From: Caldanaerobacter subterraneus
GTDB taxonomy: Bacteria > Bacillota > Thermoanaerobacteria > Thermoanaerobacterales > Thermoanaerobacteraceae
Assembly (NCBI RefSeq): GCF_004345675.1
Contig: NZ_SLWU01000024.1
Coordinates: 1 to 36,591, forward strand
Length of the DNA: 36,591 nucleotides
Reading direction: 5' to 3'
Position numbers and translations under genes: made by a program
The notes under the pieces: model-generated
Seen by the model: the letters and a program-made list of their open reading frames with translations, nothing else
What the model was told of the DNA's origin: nothing
Database searches by the model: none
Part shown: positions 8,065 through 18,178 of the stretch, piece after piece
Layout of the letters: each line of letters starts with the position of its first letter
Position numbering within the stretch: position 1 is the stretch's first letter

Positions 8065-10504
8065 GAACCACATCCTTTTTGACAAACTTTATCTTTCCAT
8101 CTTCAGCTGTGACGATGAGCTCATCACCTGGTTTGACTTCTCCCTGAAGCATCAATTCAGACAGCTGATTTTCTACAATCCTCTGTATAACCCGTCTCAA
8201 AGGTCTTGCGCCGTAGTTGGGGTCGTAACCTTGTTTGATGATTTCTTCTTTAGCTTCCGGAGTAAACTCTAGCTTAATGTTGTTTTCCTCTAACCTCTTA
8301 TTCAATTCCTTTATCATTATGTCGGCAATCTTCTCAATGTGCTCTTTAGAAAGCGGATGGAAGACAATTATTTCGTCTACCCTGTTTAAAAACTCTGGTC
8401 TGAAGGTTTTTCTAAGCTCTGCCATCAATGTCTCTTTGATCTTCTCAAAAGAAGCCTTGTCCTCTTTTTCCTGTGGCATAAATCCAAGTGTAGTCTGCTT
8501 CTTCAATAGTTCTGCACCGACATTTGATGTCATGATTATAACTGTGTTTTTGAAATCTACAGTCCTTCCCTTAGAGTCAGTCAACCTTCCGTCTTCAAGT
8601 ATCTGGAGGAGAATGTTGAAAACATCTGGATGCGCTTTTTCAATCTCGTCCAAGAGTATCACTGAATAAGGTCTCCTTCTTACTTTTTCTGTAAGCTGTC
8701 CTCCTTCTTCAAAGCCCACATAACCTGGAGGAGAGCCTATGAGTTTTGAAACTGTATGCCTTTCCATGTATTCTGACATATCTAATCTTATCATGGCATT
8801 TTCATCGCCAAACAGAGCTTCTGCTAAAGCCTTACTGAGCTCCGTCTTACCAACACCTGTAGGTCCTAAGAATATGAAGGACCCTATCGGCCTTTTTGGA
8901 TCTTTTAACCCTACTCTTGCCCTTCTTATAGCCTTTGCCACTGCCTCTACTGCTTCGTCCTGTCCGATTACTCTTTCATGCAGTATTTCTTCCAAGTGTA
9001 AGAGTCTCTCTGACTCCTCTTCTGCTAGCTTCTTCACAGGTATTCCAGTCCACATGGATACGACTTGGGCTATTTCTTCTGGACCAACGCTCTTTTCTTC
9101 AGAGAGAGAATTCTGCTGCCATTTAGCTTTTAATTCCTCCAGCTGTTCTCTCAATTTCTGTTCTTCGTCCCTTATTTTAGCAGCTTTTTCATATTCCTGA
9201 GTCCTTATAGCTTCTTCTTTTTCCTTTATGAGGTCGTTAATCTTGTCCTCCAATTCTTTTATCTCAAGAGGAGCAGTGACGGTTTTTAATCTCACTCGAG
9301 AGGCAGCTTCATCTATCAAATCAATCGCCTTATCTGGAAGGAACCTGTCTGTGATGTACCTGTGAGAAAGCTTTGCTGCTGCTTCCAATGCCTCATCAGT
9401 AATTTTAACTCTGTGGTGAGCTTCATATTTGTCTCTTAGCCCTTTTAGTATTTCAATCGTCTCTTCTACAGTAGGCTCTTCTACCATTATGGGTTGGAAT
9501 CTTCTTTCTAAAGCCGGGTCTCTTTCCACATATTTTCTGTATTCATCCAATGTGGTAGCACCAATTACCTGAATTTCTCCTCTTGCCAGAGCAGGCTTTA
9601 AGATGTTGGAAGCATCTATTGCACCTTCAGCAGCTCCAGCACCTATTAATGTGTGCATCTCATCTACAAAAAGTATAACATTTCCTGCCTTTATTACCTC
9701 ATTTATTACAGTTTTTAATCTATCTTCAAATTCTCCTCTGTATTTAGTTCCAGCAACCAGTGAAGCTAAATCTAGGGTAACCACTCTTTTATCCTTTAAT
9801 ATCTCAGGAACTTCACCCTCGACAATTTTTTGAGCCAGTCCTTCTACGATGGCAGTTTTACCAACTCCCGGCTCTCCTATGAGCACAGGATTGTTTTTTG
9901 TCCTCCTGCTCAAAATCTGTATTACCCTTTCAATTTCCTTCTCTCTTCCTATCACAGGGTCAAGTTTTCCGTCTCTTGCAAGGTCAGTCAAGTCTCTTCC
10001 AAACTGATTGAGAGTAGGAGTATTGGTGTTTTTAGCTTTTGAAACTTTAGAAGGCCCAGCTGCTGGTTCCTCGCTTAGCATTTTTACAATCTCTTCTCTC
10101 ACTCTGTTAAAATCTATTCCCTGCTCCATTAAAATCCTTACGGCAACTCCTTCTCCTTCTCTTAAAAGCCCAAGCAAAATGTGCTCTGTGCCCACATAGC
10201 TTGTGTTAAATCTCCTGGCTTCACTCAAGCTAAGTTCCAGAACCCTTTTAGCTCTCGGCGTATAGCCTACTACATCTCCAGGAATGTTCCCCATTCCAAT
10301 TAAAGAAAGGACTTTTTCTCTTGTAGCCTCATAAGTCACTCCCAATTTTTTTAAAACTCTTGCTGCAATCCCTTCGTCCTCTTTAAGTAAACCTAATAGG
10401 ATGTGCTCTGTTCCAACATAGTTATGGTAAAAAGACCTTGCTTCCTCTTGAGCTAGATAAAGAGCCTTTTGAGCCCTTTCTGTAAACCTGCCAAACATGG
10501 CCAT
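8054..10504 (-). CDS. clpC: ATP-dependent Clp protease ATP-binding subunit ClpC
   Basis: AAA+ unfoldase that feeds McsB-marked and adaptor-bound proteins to ClpP. The 816-aa protein has the full family layout. The N-terminal double Clp repeat includes [16 protein letters not shown] and, further on, [12 protein letters not shown] in both halves. NBD1 has Walker [10 protein letters not shown] and Walker [10 protein letters not shown]. The middle coiled-coil domain contains a UVR-like segment ([21 protein letters not shown]). NBD2 has [10 protein letters not shown] and [19 protein letters not shown] precedes the ATG. It is the last gene of the ctsR-mcsA-mcsB-clpC operon and is expected to be induced by heat through CtsR. 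Confidence 0.97.
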   Translation of the reverse strand: MAMFGRFTERAQKALYLAQEEARSFYHNYVGTEHILLGLLKEDEGIAARVLKKLGVTYEATREKVLSLIGMGNIPGDVVGYTPRAKRVLELSLSEARRFNTSYVGTEHILLGLLREGEGVAVRILMEQGIDFNRVREEIVKMLSEEPAAGPSKVSKAKNTNTPTLNQFGRDLTDLARDGKLDPVIGREKEIERVIQILSRRTKNNPVLIGEPGVGKTAIVEGLAQKIVEGEVPEILKDKRVVTLDLASLVAGTKYRGEFEDRLKTVINEVIKAGNVILFVDEMHTLIGAGAAEGAIDASNILKPALARGEIQVIGATTLDEYRKYVERDPALERRFQPIMVEEPTVEETIEILKGLRDKYEAHHRVKITDEALEAAAKLSHRYITDRFLPDKAIDLIDEAASRVRLKTVTAPLEIKELEDKINDLIKEKEEAIRTQEYEKAAKIRDEEQKLREQLEELKAKWQQNSLSEEKSVGPEEIAQVVSMWTGIPVKKLAEEESERLLHLEEILHERVIGQDEAVEAVAKAIRRARVGLKDPKRPIGSFIFLGPTGVGKTELSKALAEALFGDENAMIRLDMSEYMERHTVSKLIGSPPGYVGFEEGGQLTEKVRRRPYSVILLDEIEKAHPDVFNILLQILEDGRLTDSKGRTVDFKNTVIIMTSNVGAELLKKQTTLGFMPQEKEDKASFEKIKETLMAELRKTFRPEFLNRVDEIIVFHPLSKEHIEKIADIMIKELNKRLEENNIKLEFTPEAKEEIIKQGYDPNYGARPLRRVIQRIVENQLSELMLQGEVKPGDELIVTAEDGKIKFVKKDVVQKA

Positions 10505-10521
10505 ATTAACACCTCCCGAAA

Positions 10522-11535
10522 TTATTCTTTTTTATTTAACTGAGTGGACACATATTCAGCTCTTTTCACATCCCTCTCATAAGGGTTAAGTTGCATGCCG
10601 TAAATCTTCTGGAGATTAGCAGGCTGTATTTGAGTGGTGAGTCTGTCGAGTTTATCAAGGTCCACACTTAATATTCCCAAAACAATCCCAAGCCTTACGT
10701 CAGACATCAAAGTCATGTACTCTTTGGTGGACATCACTTTGGCATGAGACAAGATACCAAATGCTCTTCCTACTCTGTCCTCTATCTGAACTCTTTGTTT
10801 TTTGTAAAGTTCCTCCCTTGCTCTTCTTTCGCTTGAAATTATCTGTTTAGCAACTCCTTCGATATTTTCTATTATCTCTTTTTCACTCTGCCCCAAAGTT
10901 ACCTGATTGGAAATCTGGTATATATCTCCTAAAGCTTGAGTGCCTTCTCCGTATATACCCCTTACTGCCATCCCTATTTTAGAAACAGAATTTAGAATAT
11001 TGCTTATCTGCCCGGTTATTGTTAAAGCTGGAAGATGTACCATAACTGAAGCTCTTATCCCTGTGCCGACATTTGTAGGGCATGAAGTTAAGTATCCTAT
11101 CTTTTCGTCGTAAGCATAGTCAATCGTCTCTTCAATTAAATCATCAATTTTGTCAGCCATATCCCAGCTCTCATCAAGCTTCAAACCCGGCAGAATGCAT
11201 TGTATCCTCAAATGGTCTTCTTCATTTACCATGATGCTCACAGTATTATCGTCTTTTATAAGAGCATATCCGGTTTTTATATTTTGAGAAAGGTCAGGGC
11301 TTATAAGGTGTTTTTCAACCAATGCCTGCCTGTCTAAAGGAGTCAACTTTTTCATCTCATACTCCGTAAATTGGGTGGATAGGATAGTATTGCTGCCTAG
11401 AATTGCCTTCCTGGCGAGCTCAATGACTTTTTTGCCCTGTTCTTCAGTCATGACAGTTGGAAAAGGAATATCTTTTACATTGCGGGCCAACCTAATTCGA
11501 CTGGATAACACTACGTCTTTATCATATTGTAGCAT
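10522..11535 (-). CDS. mcsB: protein-arginine kinase McsB
   Basis: Phosphorylates arginine residues on proteins, marking them for ClpC-ClpP, and acts on CtsR. The 337-aa length is typical. Phosphagen-kinase motifs are clear: [14 protein letters not shown] near the N-terminus, the catalytic-cysteine loop [20 protein letters not shown], and the late [11 protein letters not shown] region. AGGTGAG lies just before the ATG. The start is nine bases after mcsA, and clpC follows after 17 bases, so the operon is tightly packed. McsB usually needs McsA as activator, which is encoded next to it. Confidence 0.95.
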   Translation of the reverse strand: MLQYDKDVVLSSRIRLARNVKDIPFPTVMTEEQGKKVIELARKAILGSNTILSTQFTEYEMKKLTPLDRQALVEKHLISPDLSQNIKTGYALIKDDNTVSIMVNEEDHLRIQCILPGLKLDESWDMADKIDDLIEETIDYAYDEKIGYLTSCPTNVGTGIRASVMVHLPALTITGQISNILNSVSKIGMAVRGIYGEGTQALGDIYQISNQVTLGQSEKEIIENIEGVAKQIISSERRAREELYKKQRVQIEDRVGRAFGILSHAKVMSTKEYMTLMSDVRLGIVLGILSVDLDKLDRLTTQIQPANLQKIYGMQLNPYERDVKRAEYVSTQLNKKE

Positions 11536-11543
11536 GTTCTCAC

Positions 11544-12059
11544 CTACTTTCCTAGTTCTTTTTCCAGTTCTCTTATTTTATCTCTGAGCTCTGCCGCTTT
11601 TTCATAAGCTTCTTCTTTTATGGCTTTTTCAAGCTGCTGCCTTAATTCCTCAATCTGCCTCTTTACTCTCATCTTACCGCCGGCTTTTTTAGGAATTTTC
11701 CCTCTGTGTTCAGTGCTACCGTGTATTCTGCGTATAAGAGGATTTAATTCTTCTGCAAAAGCTGTGTAACAATCGCTGCATCCGAGTCTCCCAATCTTTT
11801 TAAAATCCTCGTAAGTCATTCCGCAGTAGTTACACTTCAAAGGCTTTTTCGTAAAATCCTCTATTCCGGGCAGAAAATCCATCAACCCGGAGAGGAGGTT
11901 TTGCACTGAAAACGGAGTAAAGCTGGAGAAGACTTCTGTATTCAAAATTCCCTCTTCAGCAGCACATTGGTCACAAAGATGCATTTCTGTCTTTACGCCA
12001 TTTACTATCTTAGTATAGTGAACAGTAGCAGGCCTTATCTTGCATTTATCGCACATCAT
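11544..12059 (-). CDS. mcsA: McsA, zinc-finger activator of McsB
   Basis: Accessory protein that binds zinc and activates the McsB kinase. Two pairs of CxxC-type sites are visible: CDKCKIRPATVHY with LCDQCAAEEG near the N-terminus, and CNYCGMTYEDF with LGCSDCYTAF in the middle. The C-terminus is a UVR motif (QLEKAIKEEAYEKAAELRDK). The frame opens at 12089, but the ATG at 12059 has AAAGGAGG seven bases upstream and gives the usual MMCDKC start (171 aa). The ribosome-binding site touches the ctsR stop codon, so the two genes are likely translated in sequence. Confidence 0.93.
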   Translation of the reverse strand: MMCDKCKIRPATVHYTKIVNGVKTEMHLCDQCAAEEGILNTEVFSSFTPFSVQNLLSGLMDFLPGIEDFTKKPLKCNYCGMTYEDFKKIGRLGCSDCYTAFAEELNPLIRRIHGSTEHRGKIPKKAGGKMRVKRQIEELRQQLEKAIKEEAYEKAAELRDKIRELEKELGK

Positions 12060-12072
12060 AAGAATCCCTCCT

Positions 12073-12531
12073 TTACTTGTGGCGGGCAACTTCCATTAAA
12101 AAGGCCTTTAAAAGTATTGCCCTTAAGGCGTTCTTCTCTTCCTGCGAAAAAGGAAGAATTTTATCATTCATTACAGCTTTCATTAAACTAGCCTCTCTGG
12201 CCGTTATGAAATTGTGGTCCAGCAGTGCATCAATATAATACTTGGCTTTGCTCTCAGAAATGCTATCTCCTACATTTTCTATAACCTGATTTATCCAGTT
12301 ATTTGAAACAGAAGCTTTGTAGATTTTGATGTATCCGCCGCCACCTCTTTTGCTCTCTATGATGTAGCCTTTGTCTATAGTAAAGCGCGTTTCCAGTACA
12401 TAATTTATTTGAGATGGCGCACAATTGAACACATTTGCCAATTCATTCCTCTGAATTTCCACATAATGCTTCCCTGCTTCCTCCATCAACTCTTTAATGA
12501 AATTTTCAATCAAGTCACTAAGCCTCGCCAT
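12073..12531 (-). CDS. ctsR: transcriptional repressor CtsR
   Basis: Winged helix-turn-helix repressor of class III heat-shock genes. The family signatures are evident: QRNELANVFNCAPSQINYVL (DNA-binding helix) and RFTIDKGYIIESKRGGGGYI with the glycine-rich wing that senses heat. The frame is open from a GTG at 12543 with further ATGs at 12537 and 12531. I take 12531 because MARLSDLIE matches the family start and the predicted transcription start is near 12548, so the GTG would be almost leaderless. GGTGAT lies four bases upstream. It heads the mcsA-mcsB-clpC operon and represses it through the operator at 12562-12578. Confidence 0.93.
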   Translation of the reverse strand: MARLSDLIENFIKELMEEAGKHYVEIQRNELANVFNCAPSQINYVLETRFTIDKGYIIESKRGGGGYIKIYKASVSNNWINQVIENVGDSISESKAKYYIDALLDHNFITAREASLMKAVMNDKILPFSQEEKNALRAILLKAFLMEVARHK

Positions 12532-12554
12532 CCCCATCACCACATTTCCTGCGT

Positions 12555-12583
12555 ATTTTACTTTGACTTTCTTTGACTTTCAC
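12555..12583 (-). promoter_or_regulatory. promoter of the ctsR operon
   Basis: Minus strand GTGAAA (12583-12578), 17-base spacer and TAAAAT (12560-12555). The spacer is almost wholly filled by the CtsR operator, so repressor and RNA polymerase would compete for it. Confidence 0.7.
12562..12578 (-). promoter_or_regulatory. CtsR operator
   Basis: The minus strand reads AGTCAAAGAAAGTCAAA, the direct heptad repeat with three-base spacing expected for CtsR (consensus RGTCAAANANRGTCAAA). It sits upstream of the CtsR gene itself, implying autoregulation. Confidence 0.9.
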
Positions 12584-12706
12584 TTATATTTTTTCACTTT
12601 TCCTCTCCCCCGTCAATTTCTTTTTTGGCTTAAAACAAGCCATTTTTGCTAGTATTTTCATCGAATAATAAAAATATCTCTTTCATTCTAAAATTTTCTT
12701 CAATTT

Positions 12707-12898
12707 TCATTCATTTTCATAGTTTTCTTCCCTTTCATCCAAGGTTTCCTGCACCTCTTCCTGGTTTAGGAGGTTAGAAAAATTGCTTTTATTCTTAAAT
12801 GCCTTTTTATTCGAAACTTCATAGACTTCTTCTTCAAAAAAACCTGAGCGAAGGGATTTGTAAAGTTTGCCTTTAAAAAATTTTTGACCTTTCTTCAT
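12707..12898 (-). CDS. small charged protein of unknown function
   Basis: A 63-aa ORF beginning 13 bases after the malic enzyme stop codon, with AGAGGTG about seven bases before its ATG. The N-terminal half is basic (KKGQKFFKGKLYKSL) and the C-terminal half is acidic (EEVQETLDEREENYENE). There is no membrane segment or cysteine, and I recognise no family. Position and ribosome-binding site suggest it is translated with the malic enzyme, but it could be a chance ORF. Confidence 0.5.
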   Translation of the reverse strand: MKKGQKFFKGKLYKSLRSGFFEEEVYEVSNKKAFKNKSNFSNLLNQEEVQETLDEREENYENE

Positions 12899-12910
12899 AC
12901 CACAACACCT

Positions 12911-14095
12911 CTAATCAAATTTAGTAATTCTAGAAACACCTGTATTAATTGCTTCTTTTGCAACAGCATAAGCCACATTCTCAGCTACCCTTTTATCAAA
13001 AGGCTTCGGTAGTATGTATTCACTCGAAAGTTCCTCTTCTGAGATAGTATTAGCTATAGCATACGCTGCTGCAAGTTTCATCCTTTCGTTTATAGTAGTC
13101 GCCCTTACCCTCAAAGCACCTTTAAAAACTCCTGGAAAAGCCAGCACATTATTGACCTGGTTAGGAAAGTCAGACCTGCCCGTCCCCACCACATAAGCTC
13201 CCGCTTCTTTTGCCTCTTCAGGGTGTATTTCGGGAACTGGATTAGCCAGTGCAAAGACAATAGGTTTTTTAGCCATCTTTTTTACCATTTCCTTTGTCAA
13301 GAGATTAGGTCCTGATACTCCTATGAAAACATCAGCACCTTCTAAAGCCTCCTTCAATGTCCCTTTAATTTTCTTTTTATTGGTAATTCTAGCAATCTCT
13401 TGTTTTGAAGAATCCAGGTCTTTTCTTCCTTCATATATGATGCCACTTCTGTCGCAAACTATTACATCTTTTACCCCAGCATTAACTAAAAATTTAGAAA
13501 TAGCAACACCTGCCGCTCCAGCTCCATTCACTACCGCAACAATTTCATAAAGAGACTTTTTTACAATTTTTAAGGCATTTACTAAAGCTGCGAAAGTCAC
13601 TATAGCTGTCCCATGTTGATCGTCGTGAAATACAGGTATATCCAGCATTTCATCGAGTCTTTTCTCTATTTCAAAACAACGAGGAGCAGAAATATCCTCA
13701 AGGTTAATTCCTCCAAAAGTAGGAGCGATATTTAGCACTGTTCTTATGATTTCATCTACATCTTGTGTCGCAAGGCATATTGGAATAGCATCAATACCGC
13801 CAAATTCCTTAAACAAAACTGCTTTCCCTTCCATGACAGGGAGCGCCGCGTAAGGTCCAATATTGCCGAGCCCTAGCACCGCAGAACCATCTGTAACTAC
13901 TGCTACCATGTGTCCTTTCACAGTATATTCATAGACCAGGTCTTTATCCTTTTCAATTTCTTTACACGGCTCTGCTACATAAGGAGTATAAGCTAAAGAA
14001 AGGTCTTCCTCATTTTTTACAGGTACTTTACTTACAACTTCTATTTTCCCTTTATTTTCTCTATGAAGTTTTAATGCTTCTTTTTTAAGATCCAT
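12911..14095 (-). CDS. NAD(P)-dependent malic enzyme (malate dehydrogenase, decarboxylating)
   Basis: Oxidative decarboxylation of malate to pyruvate and CO2. The 394-aa protein is the short bacterial form. The N-terminal catalytic domain has LAYTPYVAEPC, VVTDGSAVLGLGNIGP and PVMEGKAVLFKEF; the metal site is in FGGINLEDISAPRCFEIE and HDDQHGTAIV. The nucleotide-binding Rossmann domain has VVNGAGAAGVAISKFL, and FALANPVPEIHPEEA follows. AAGGAGG lies five bases before the ATG. The cofactor preference cannot be settled by eye. A small ORF follows and may share the transcript. Confidence 0.93.
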   Translation of the reverse strand: MDLKKEALKLHRENKGKIEVVSKVPVKNEEDLSLAYTPYVAEPCKEIEKDKDLVYEYTVKGHMVAVVTDGSAVLGLGNIGPYAALPVMEGKAVLFKEFGGIDAIPICLATQDVDEIIRTVLNIAPTFGGINLEDISAPRCFEIEKRLDEMLDIPVFHDDQHGTAIVTFAALVNALKIVKKSLYEIVAVVNGAGAAGVAISKFLVNAGVKDVIVCDRSGIIYEGRKDLDSSKQEIARITNKKKIKGTLKEALEGADVFIGVSGPNLLTKEMVKKMAKKPIVFALANPVPEIHPEEAKEAGAYVVGTGRSDFPNQVNNVLAFPGVFKGALRVRATTINERMKLAAAYAIANTISEEELSSEYILPKPFDKRVAENVAYAVAKEAINTGVSRITKFD

Positions 14096-14150
14096 AAAAT
14101 CCTCCTTAATAAAAAGGGTTTTCTTATATTATACCTTATTTTCCCTCAAG

Positions 14151-14176
14151 AAAAAAGAAGCCTGCTTAAGCAGGCT
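14151..14176 (-). terminator. intrinsic terminator of the EF-G-like gene
   Basis: Palindromic stem AGCCTGC/GCAGGCT with a TTAA loop, followed on the minus strand by TTCTTTTTTC. It abuts the EF-G-like stop codon. Confidence 0.85.
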
Positions 14177-16224
14177 TAGTCTTCTTCTTTTTCTTTTAAT
14201 TTTTTCCTTTCCTCTATTATTTTCTGAGCAACGTTAGGCGGAGCCTCTTCATAGCGCGCAAAACTCATTCTAAAATCTCCTCTTGCTTGTGTCAAAGACC
14301 GCAAATCCGTCGCATACCTATTCATTTCTGCCAAAGGCACTTCTGCTGTAATTATCTCCATTCCTCCATGGGCTTCCATTCCAAGTATTCTTCCCCTTCT
14401 CTTGTTCAGGTCCCCTATGATGTCTCCCATATATTCTTCAGGCACTATCACCTCGACTCTCATGATGGGCTCTAAAAGCACTGGATTTGCTTGTTCCATA
14501 CCTTTTTTAAACGCAATGGAGGCTGCAATCTTAAAAGCCAACTCTGAAGAGTCTACTGGATGATAAGACCCATCCACCAGTGTAGCTTTAATATTCACAA
14601 CAGGGTATCTAGCCAGCACTCCTTCTCTCATGCTCTCCCTCAAACCCTTTTCTACCGCTGGGATGTACTGCTTGGGAACCGCTCCGCCAAAAATCTTGTC
14701 CTCAAATTCAAATTCGCTGTTGGGATTAGGCTCAAACTCTATCCACACATGGCCGTACTGACCGTGTCCACCTGTCTGTTTCTTGTGCTTTCCTTCAACT
14801 TTGACTTTCCCTTTAATAGTCTCCCTATATGGAACAATGGGGTCAGAAAGAGTGCATTCTACACCGAACTTGCTCATGAGCTTTTTGGAAATCACTTCAA
14901 TGTGCTGTTCACCCATGCCATAAACTATCACTTGCCCTGTCTCCAGATTTTTCTCTACTTTAAAAGTGGGGTCCTCCTCCTGTAATCTCTGAAGCCCATT
15001 GCTTATTTTCTCTTCATCTCCCTTAGACTTCGGTTCAATTGCTAAAGCCAGATTAGGGACGGGAAATTCGATGGAAGGGAGAACCATAGGATTAGATGGG
15101 TCGCACAAAGTATCTCCTGTGAGAGTGACCTGTAGCTTTGAGACTGCTCCTATATCTCCAGCAACTATTTGAGAAGCAGGTATTTGCTTTTTACCTCTTA
15201 AAAAGAATATCTGTGAAATTTTTTCTTGAGCTTTTTTATTAGAATTAAAAAGGACTGTATCTGGCTTCAAAACCCCAGAAATCACTTTAAATATTGAAAG
15301 CCTGCCCACATAAGGGTCTGCTATTGTTTTGAAAACTACTAAAGAGAGAGGGCCATCCTCTTTAACTTTCTCCCCTTCTCTTTCTATCTCCAAAGGCGAT
15401 GGCAGAAACTCCACTATTGCATTGAGCAAATTATCTACACCTATGTTCTTAAGGCTAAAACCGCAGAGTACAGGCATCAAATCTCCCATTTTAATACCAG
15501 CTTTAATCCCTTCTTTTATTTCTTCCAAAGTGAATTCTTCGCCGTTAAAATACTTTTCCATCAAAGTTTCATCGTTTTCAGCAACGCTTTCAATTAATTC
15601 TTCTCTGGCAGACAGCACTTTATCCATTAAGTCAGCAGGTATTTCCGCCTCTTTTACCCCTTTCTCGTCGTAAACGTATGCCTTCTGAGTAATAACGTCA
15701 ACATATCCTGTAAAGCTTTGCTCTTTCCCTATAGGAAACGCTAGAGGAATTACTTTGTTCCCAAATTTCTCTCTCAACTGGTCTAGAGTCTTGAAAAAAT
15801 CCGCATTTTCTCTATCCATCTTGTTTACAAAAAACATGATAGGCAATTTGCTCTTTTTGGCCAGGTCAAAAACTTTTTCTGTTCCAACTTCTACTCCTGA
15901 TGCAGCGCACACAGGTATCACTACGCTGTCTGAAACCCTCAAACCGCTCATCACTTCCCCGTAGAAGTCAAAATATCCCGGCATGTCTAATATATTAATT
16001 TTACAGTCTTTCCACTCAATGGGAATTACAGAAGTAGAAATAGAAATTTGCCTTGCAATCTCCTCCGGGTCGTAATCGGAAACCGTTGTGCCATTCTCTA
16101 CTCTTCCCATTCTATCGATGGCCTTTGTGGTAAAAAGAAGTGCTTCTGCCAGTGTAGTTTTTCCAGCTCCCCCATGGGAAACTAATCCTACATTCCTTAT
16201 TTGGCTAGTTTTGTAATCCTTCAT
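14176..16224 (-). CDS. elongation factor G-like GTPase (EF-G2 type)
   Basis: Translational GTPase of about 682 aa with the five-domain layout of EF-G. G1 is VSHGGAGKTTLAEALLF, G3 is ILDMPGYFDF and G4 is FVNKMD. The domain IV region KKQTGGHGQYGHVWIEFEP and the C-terminal GDIIGDLNKRRGRILGMEA are also present. The G1 loop and divergent sequence match the second, EF-G-like class found beside canonical fusA in many Firmicutes. The biological role of this class is not well defined; it may be ribosome rescue or a stress function. The frame opens at 16278, but the ATG at 16224 with AGGGGG six bases upstream is the better start. It is a monocistronic unit between two terminators. Confidence 0.88.
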   Translation of the reverse strand: MKDYKTSQIRNVGLVSHGGAGKTTLAEALLFTTKAIDRMGRVENGTTVSDYDPEEIARQISISTSVIPIEWKDCKINILDMPGYFDFYGEVMSGLRVSDSVVIPVCAASGVEVGTEKVFDLAKKSKLPIMFFVNKMDRENADFFKTLDQLREKFGNKVIPLAFPIGKEQSFTGYVDVITQKAYVYDEKGVKEAEIPADLMDKVLSAREELIESVAENDETLMEKYFNGEEFTLEEIKEGIKAGIKMGDLMPVLCGFSLKNIGVDNLLNAIVEFLPSPLEIEREGEKVKEDGPLSLVVFKTIADPYVGRLSIFKVISGVLKPDTVLFNSNKKAQEKISQIFFLRGKKQIPASQIVAGDIGAVSKLQVTLTGDTLCDPSNPMVLPSIEFPVPNLALAIEPKSKGDEEKISNGLQRLQEEDPTFKVEKNLETGQVIVYGMGEQHIEVISKKLMSKFGVECTLSDPIVPYRETIKGKVKVEGKHKKQTGGHGQYGHVWIEFEPNPNSEFEFEDKIFGGAVPKQYIPAVEKGLRESMREGVLARYPVVNIKATLVDGSYHPVDSSELAFKIAASIAFKKGMEQANPVLLEPIMRVEVIVPEEYMGDIIGDLNKRRGRILGMEAHGGMEIITAEVPLAEMNRYATDLRSLTQARGDFRMSFARYEEAPPNVAQKIIEERKKLKEKEED

Positions 16225-16315
16225 AATTATCCCCCTGTTCTTTAGCAAATAGTCTTTAATATTTATTATTCTATACATTTTGAGATTTTCCTTTATTTTT
16301 TTGATAATTTTTTAA

Positions 16316-16341
16316 TAAAAAATCTCTGGCAGAGCCAGAGA
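16316..16341 (-). terminator. intrinsic terminator of ptsI
   Basis: Stem TCTCTGGC/GCCAGAGA with a three-base loop followed on the minus strand by TTTTTTA, directly after the ptsI stop codon. Confidence 0.88.
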
Positions 16342-16342
16342 C

Positions 16343-18063
16343 TTAGTCAATATCTTTTATCACGTCCTTCATCATTTTTTCTATTTCTCTCGCTTCCGAC
16401 ATGTTTAAGGCTTTTTCTGCAATTTCTTTCGCTTTTTCATACTCCACATTTCTTATTATGTTCTTAATCTCCGGTATGGAAGTTGCGCTCATGGAAAATT
16501 CATCAAGGCCTAATCCCAAAAGAATGACAGCCGCAAGAGGGTCTCCTGCCATTTCCCCGCACATAGCGGCAAACTTCCCTTCTTTATGGGCGGCGTCAAT
16601 CACCATTTTTACAAGTCGCAAAATAGCCGGATGGAAGGGCTGATAGTATTCTTTTACATGTTCGTTCATCCTGTCTACCGCAAGCGTATACTGCGTCAGG
16701 TCATTAGTCCCTATGCTAAAGAAATCTACCTCCTTAGCAAGAATATCTGCCGTCACAGCCGCAGAAGGAATTTCTACCATTATGCCTACTTTTATCTCCT
16801 TATCGTATTTTACTCCTTCTCTATCAAGCTCAGCTTTTACCTCTTCTAAAATAGAGTTCGCTTTTCTCACTTCCTCTACAGACGAAATCATGGGATACAT
16901 TATCTGTACATTTCCGTAAGCGCTTGCTCTTAAAATAGCCCTTAATTGAGTCTTGAAAATATCCGGTCTATCCAAACAAAGCCTTATAGCCCTGTATCCC
17001 AAAAAAGGATTCATCTCTTTTGGCATATCAAGGTAAGGAAGCTCTTTGTCTCCTCCTATGTCCAGTGTCCTTATAGTGACAGGCCTCCCTCCCATTTTTT
17101 CTACAACTTCCTTATAAGCTTCAAATTGCTCTTCTTCACTAGGGAGGCTATTTCTGTCCATGTACAAAAATTCTGTCCTAAAAAGCCCTACTCCCTCTGC
17201 TCCATTAGCTAACGCTGAGGCTACATCTTTGGGAGTCCCTATATTTGCTGCCAACATGACTTTCTTTCCATCGGGTGTTTCTGCAGGCAAATCTTTTAAC
17301 TGCTTTAATCCTTCCACCTTTTTCTCATAGCTCTCTTTTTTGCTTTTGTAGTCCTCTACAGTCTTTTCATCAGGATTTACAATTACAATCCCTTCTAATC
17401 CGTCTACTATAACGAGGTCCCCGGCTTTGACCTGAGAAGTCACATTGCCTAAGCCCACAACTGCAGGGATTTCCAAAGAGCGAGCCATTATAGCTGTATG
17501 TGAAGTCCTTCCTCCCACGTCTGTAGCAAACCCTAAAACCATTTCTTTCTTCATAGTAGCTGTATCTGAAGGAGTAAGGTCTCTCGCAATGACCACAACC
17601 TCTTCTTCAAGGTCAGAAAGATTGACACTTTTTACCCCCAATAAATTTTCTATTATGCGATTGCCCACATCCCTTAAATCAACAGCTCTCTCTCTCAAAT
17701 ATTCGTCATTCAAACTTTCCATCACAGAAGCATTTTGCTCTATAACCTTATTAACTGCGTTATCAGCTGTTACAAGTTCTGTTTTAATCATGTTTTCTAC
17801 CCCTTCAATAAGTTCGGGGTCACTTGCCAGCATCAAATGGGCTTCAAAAATTTCTGCTTTTTCTTTTCCAAATTTTTCCAAGGCTTTTCCTTGATTTTCT
17901 TTATCTCCTCCTGTGTAACTTCCAAAGCCTTTCTAAATTTCGCAATTTCCTCTTCCACTTTCGATTCTTCAATTTTTTCTACATTTATTGTCACTTTTTC
18001 TTTGGTATACAAAAAAGCTTTGCCTATAGCTATTCCAGGCGATGCCGCAACTCCTTTTAACAT
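16343..18063 (-). pseudogene. ptsI: PTS enzyme I, interrupted by a one-base frameshift
   Basis: Phosphoenolpyruvate-protein phosphotransferase, which passes phosphate from PEP to HPr. The N-terminal 60 or so codons (from 18063, MLKGVAASPGIAIGKAF) are in one frame. The remaining 510 codons, starting at a TTG at 17881 with [17 protein letters not shown], are in another. Adding one G near 17882-17886 would join the two halves into a normal enzyme I of about 573 aa. The downstream part keeps the active-site His loop ([17 protein letters not shown]), the PEP-binding [14 protein letters not shown] and CGEMAGDP. Either the reference has a sequencing error or the gene is inactive in this strain; the otherwise perfect conservation favours a very recent change or an error. 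Confidence 0.9.
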
Positions 18064-18098
18064 TTGAAAAAACCTCCCCGAAATTAGTTCTAAGGTTT

Positions 18099-18107
18099 AT
18101 TATAGCA
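18099..18107 (-). promoter_or_regulatory. extended -10 promoter of ptsI
   Basis: Minus strand TGCTATAAT (TGn plus TATAAT) about 36 bases before the ptsI start. A weak TTCGCA lies 18 bases upstream. The same TGTGCTATAAT string occurs before the S9 peptidase gene. Confidence 0.55.
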
Positions 18108-18148
18108 CAGTTTTCACTTCAATGCGAAACTTTTGCACAAAGGTAAAA

Positions 18149-18176
18149 TAAAAAAGCCAAGAAAAAATTCCCTGGC
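18149..18176 (-). terminator. intrinsic terminator of the diguanylate cyclase gene
   Basis: Stem GCCAGG/CTTGGC (one G-T pair) with a nine-base loop, followed on the minus strand by TTTTTTATTTTA, just after the stop codon. Confidence 0.65.
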
Positions 18177-18178
18177 CT

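Noticed and set aside
8235-9200. Long plus-strand open frames opposite clpC
   Set aside because: They are antisense shadows of a highly conserved gene, rich in Ser/Thr/Leu as expected from complementing its codons, and have no ribosome-binding sites.
12600-12706. Hairpin GGCTT/AAGCC near 12627-12643 as a terminator for the small ORF
   Set aside because: On the minus strand it is followed by an A-run, not a T-run; on the plus strand there is no gene to terminate.
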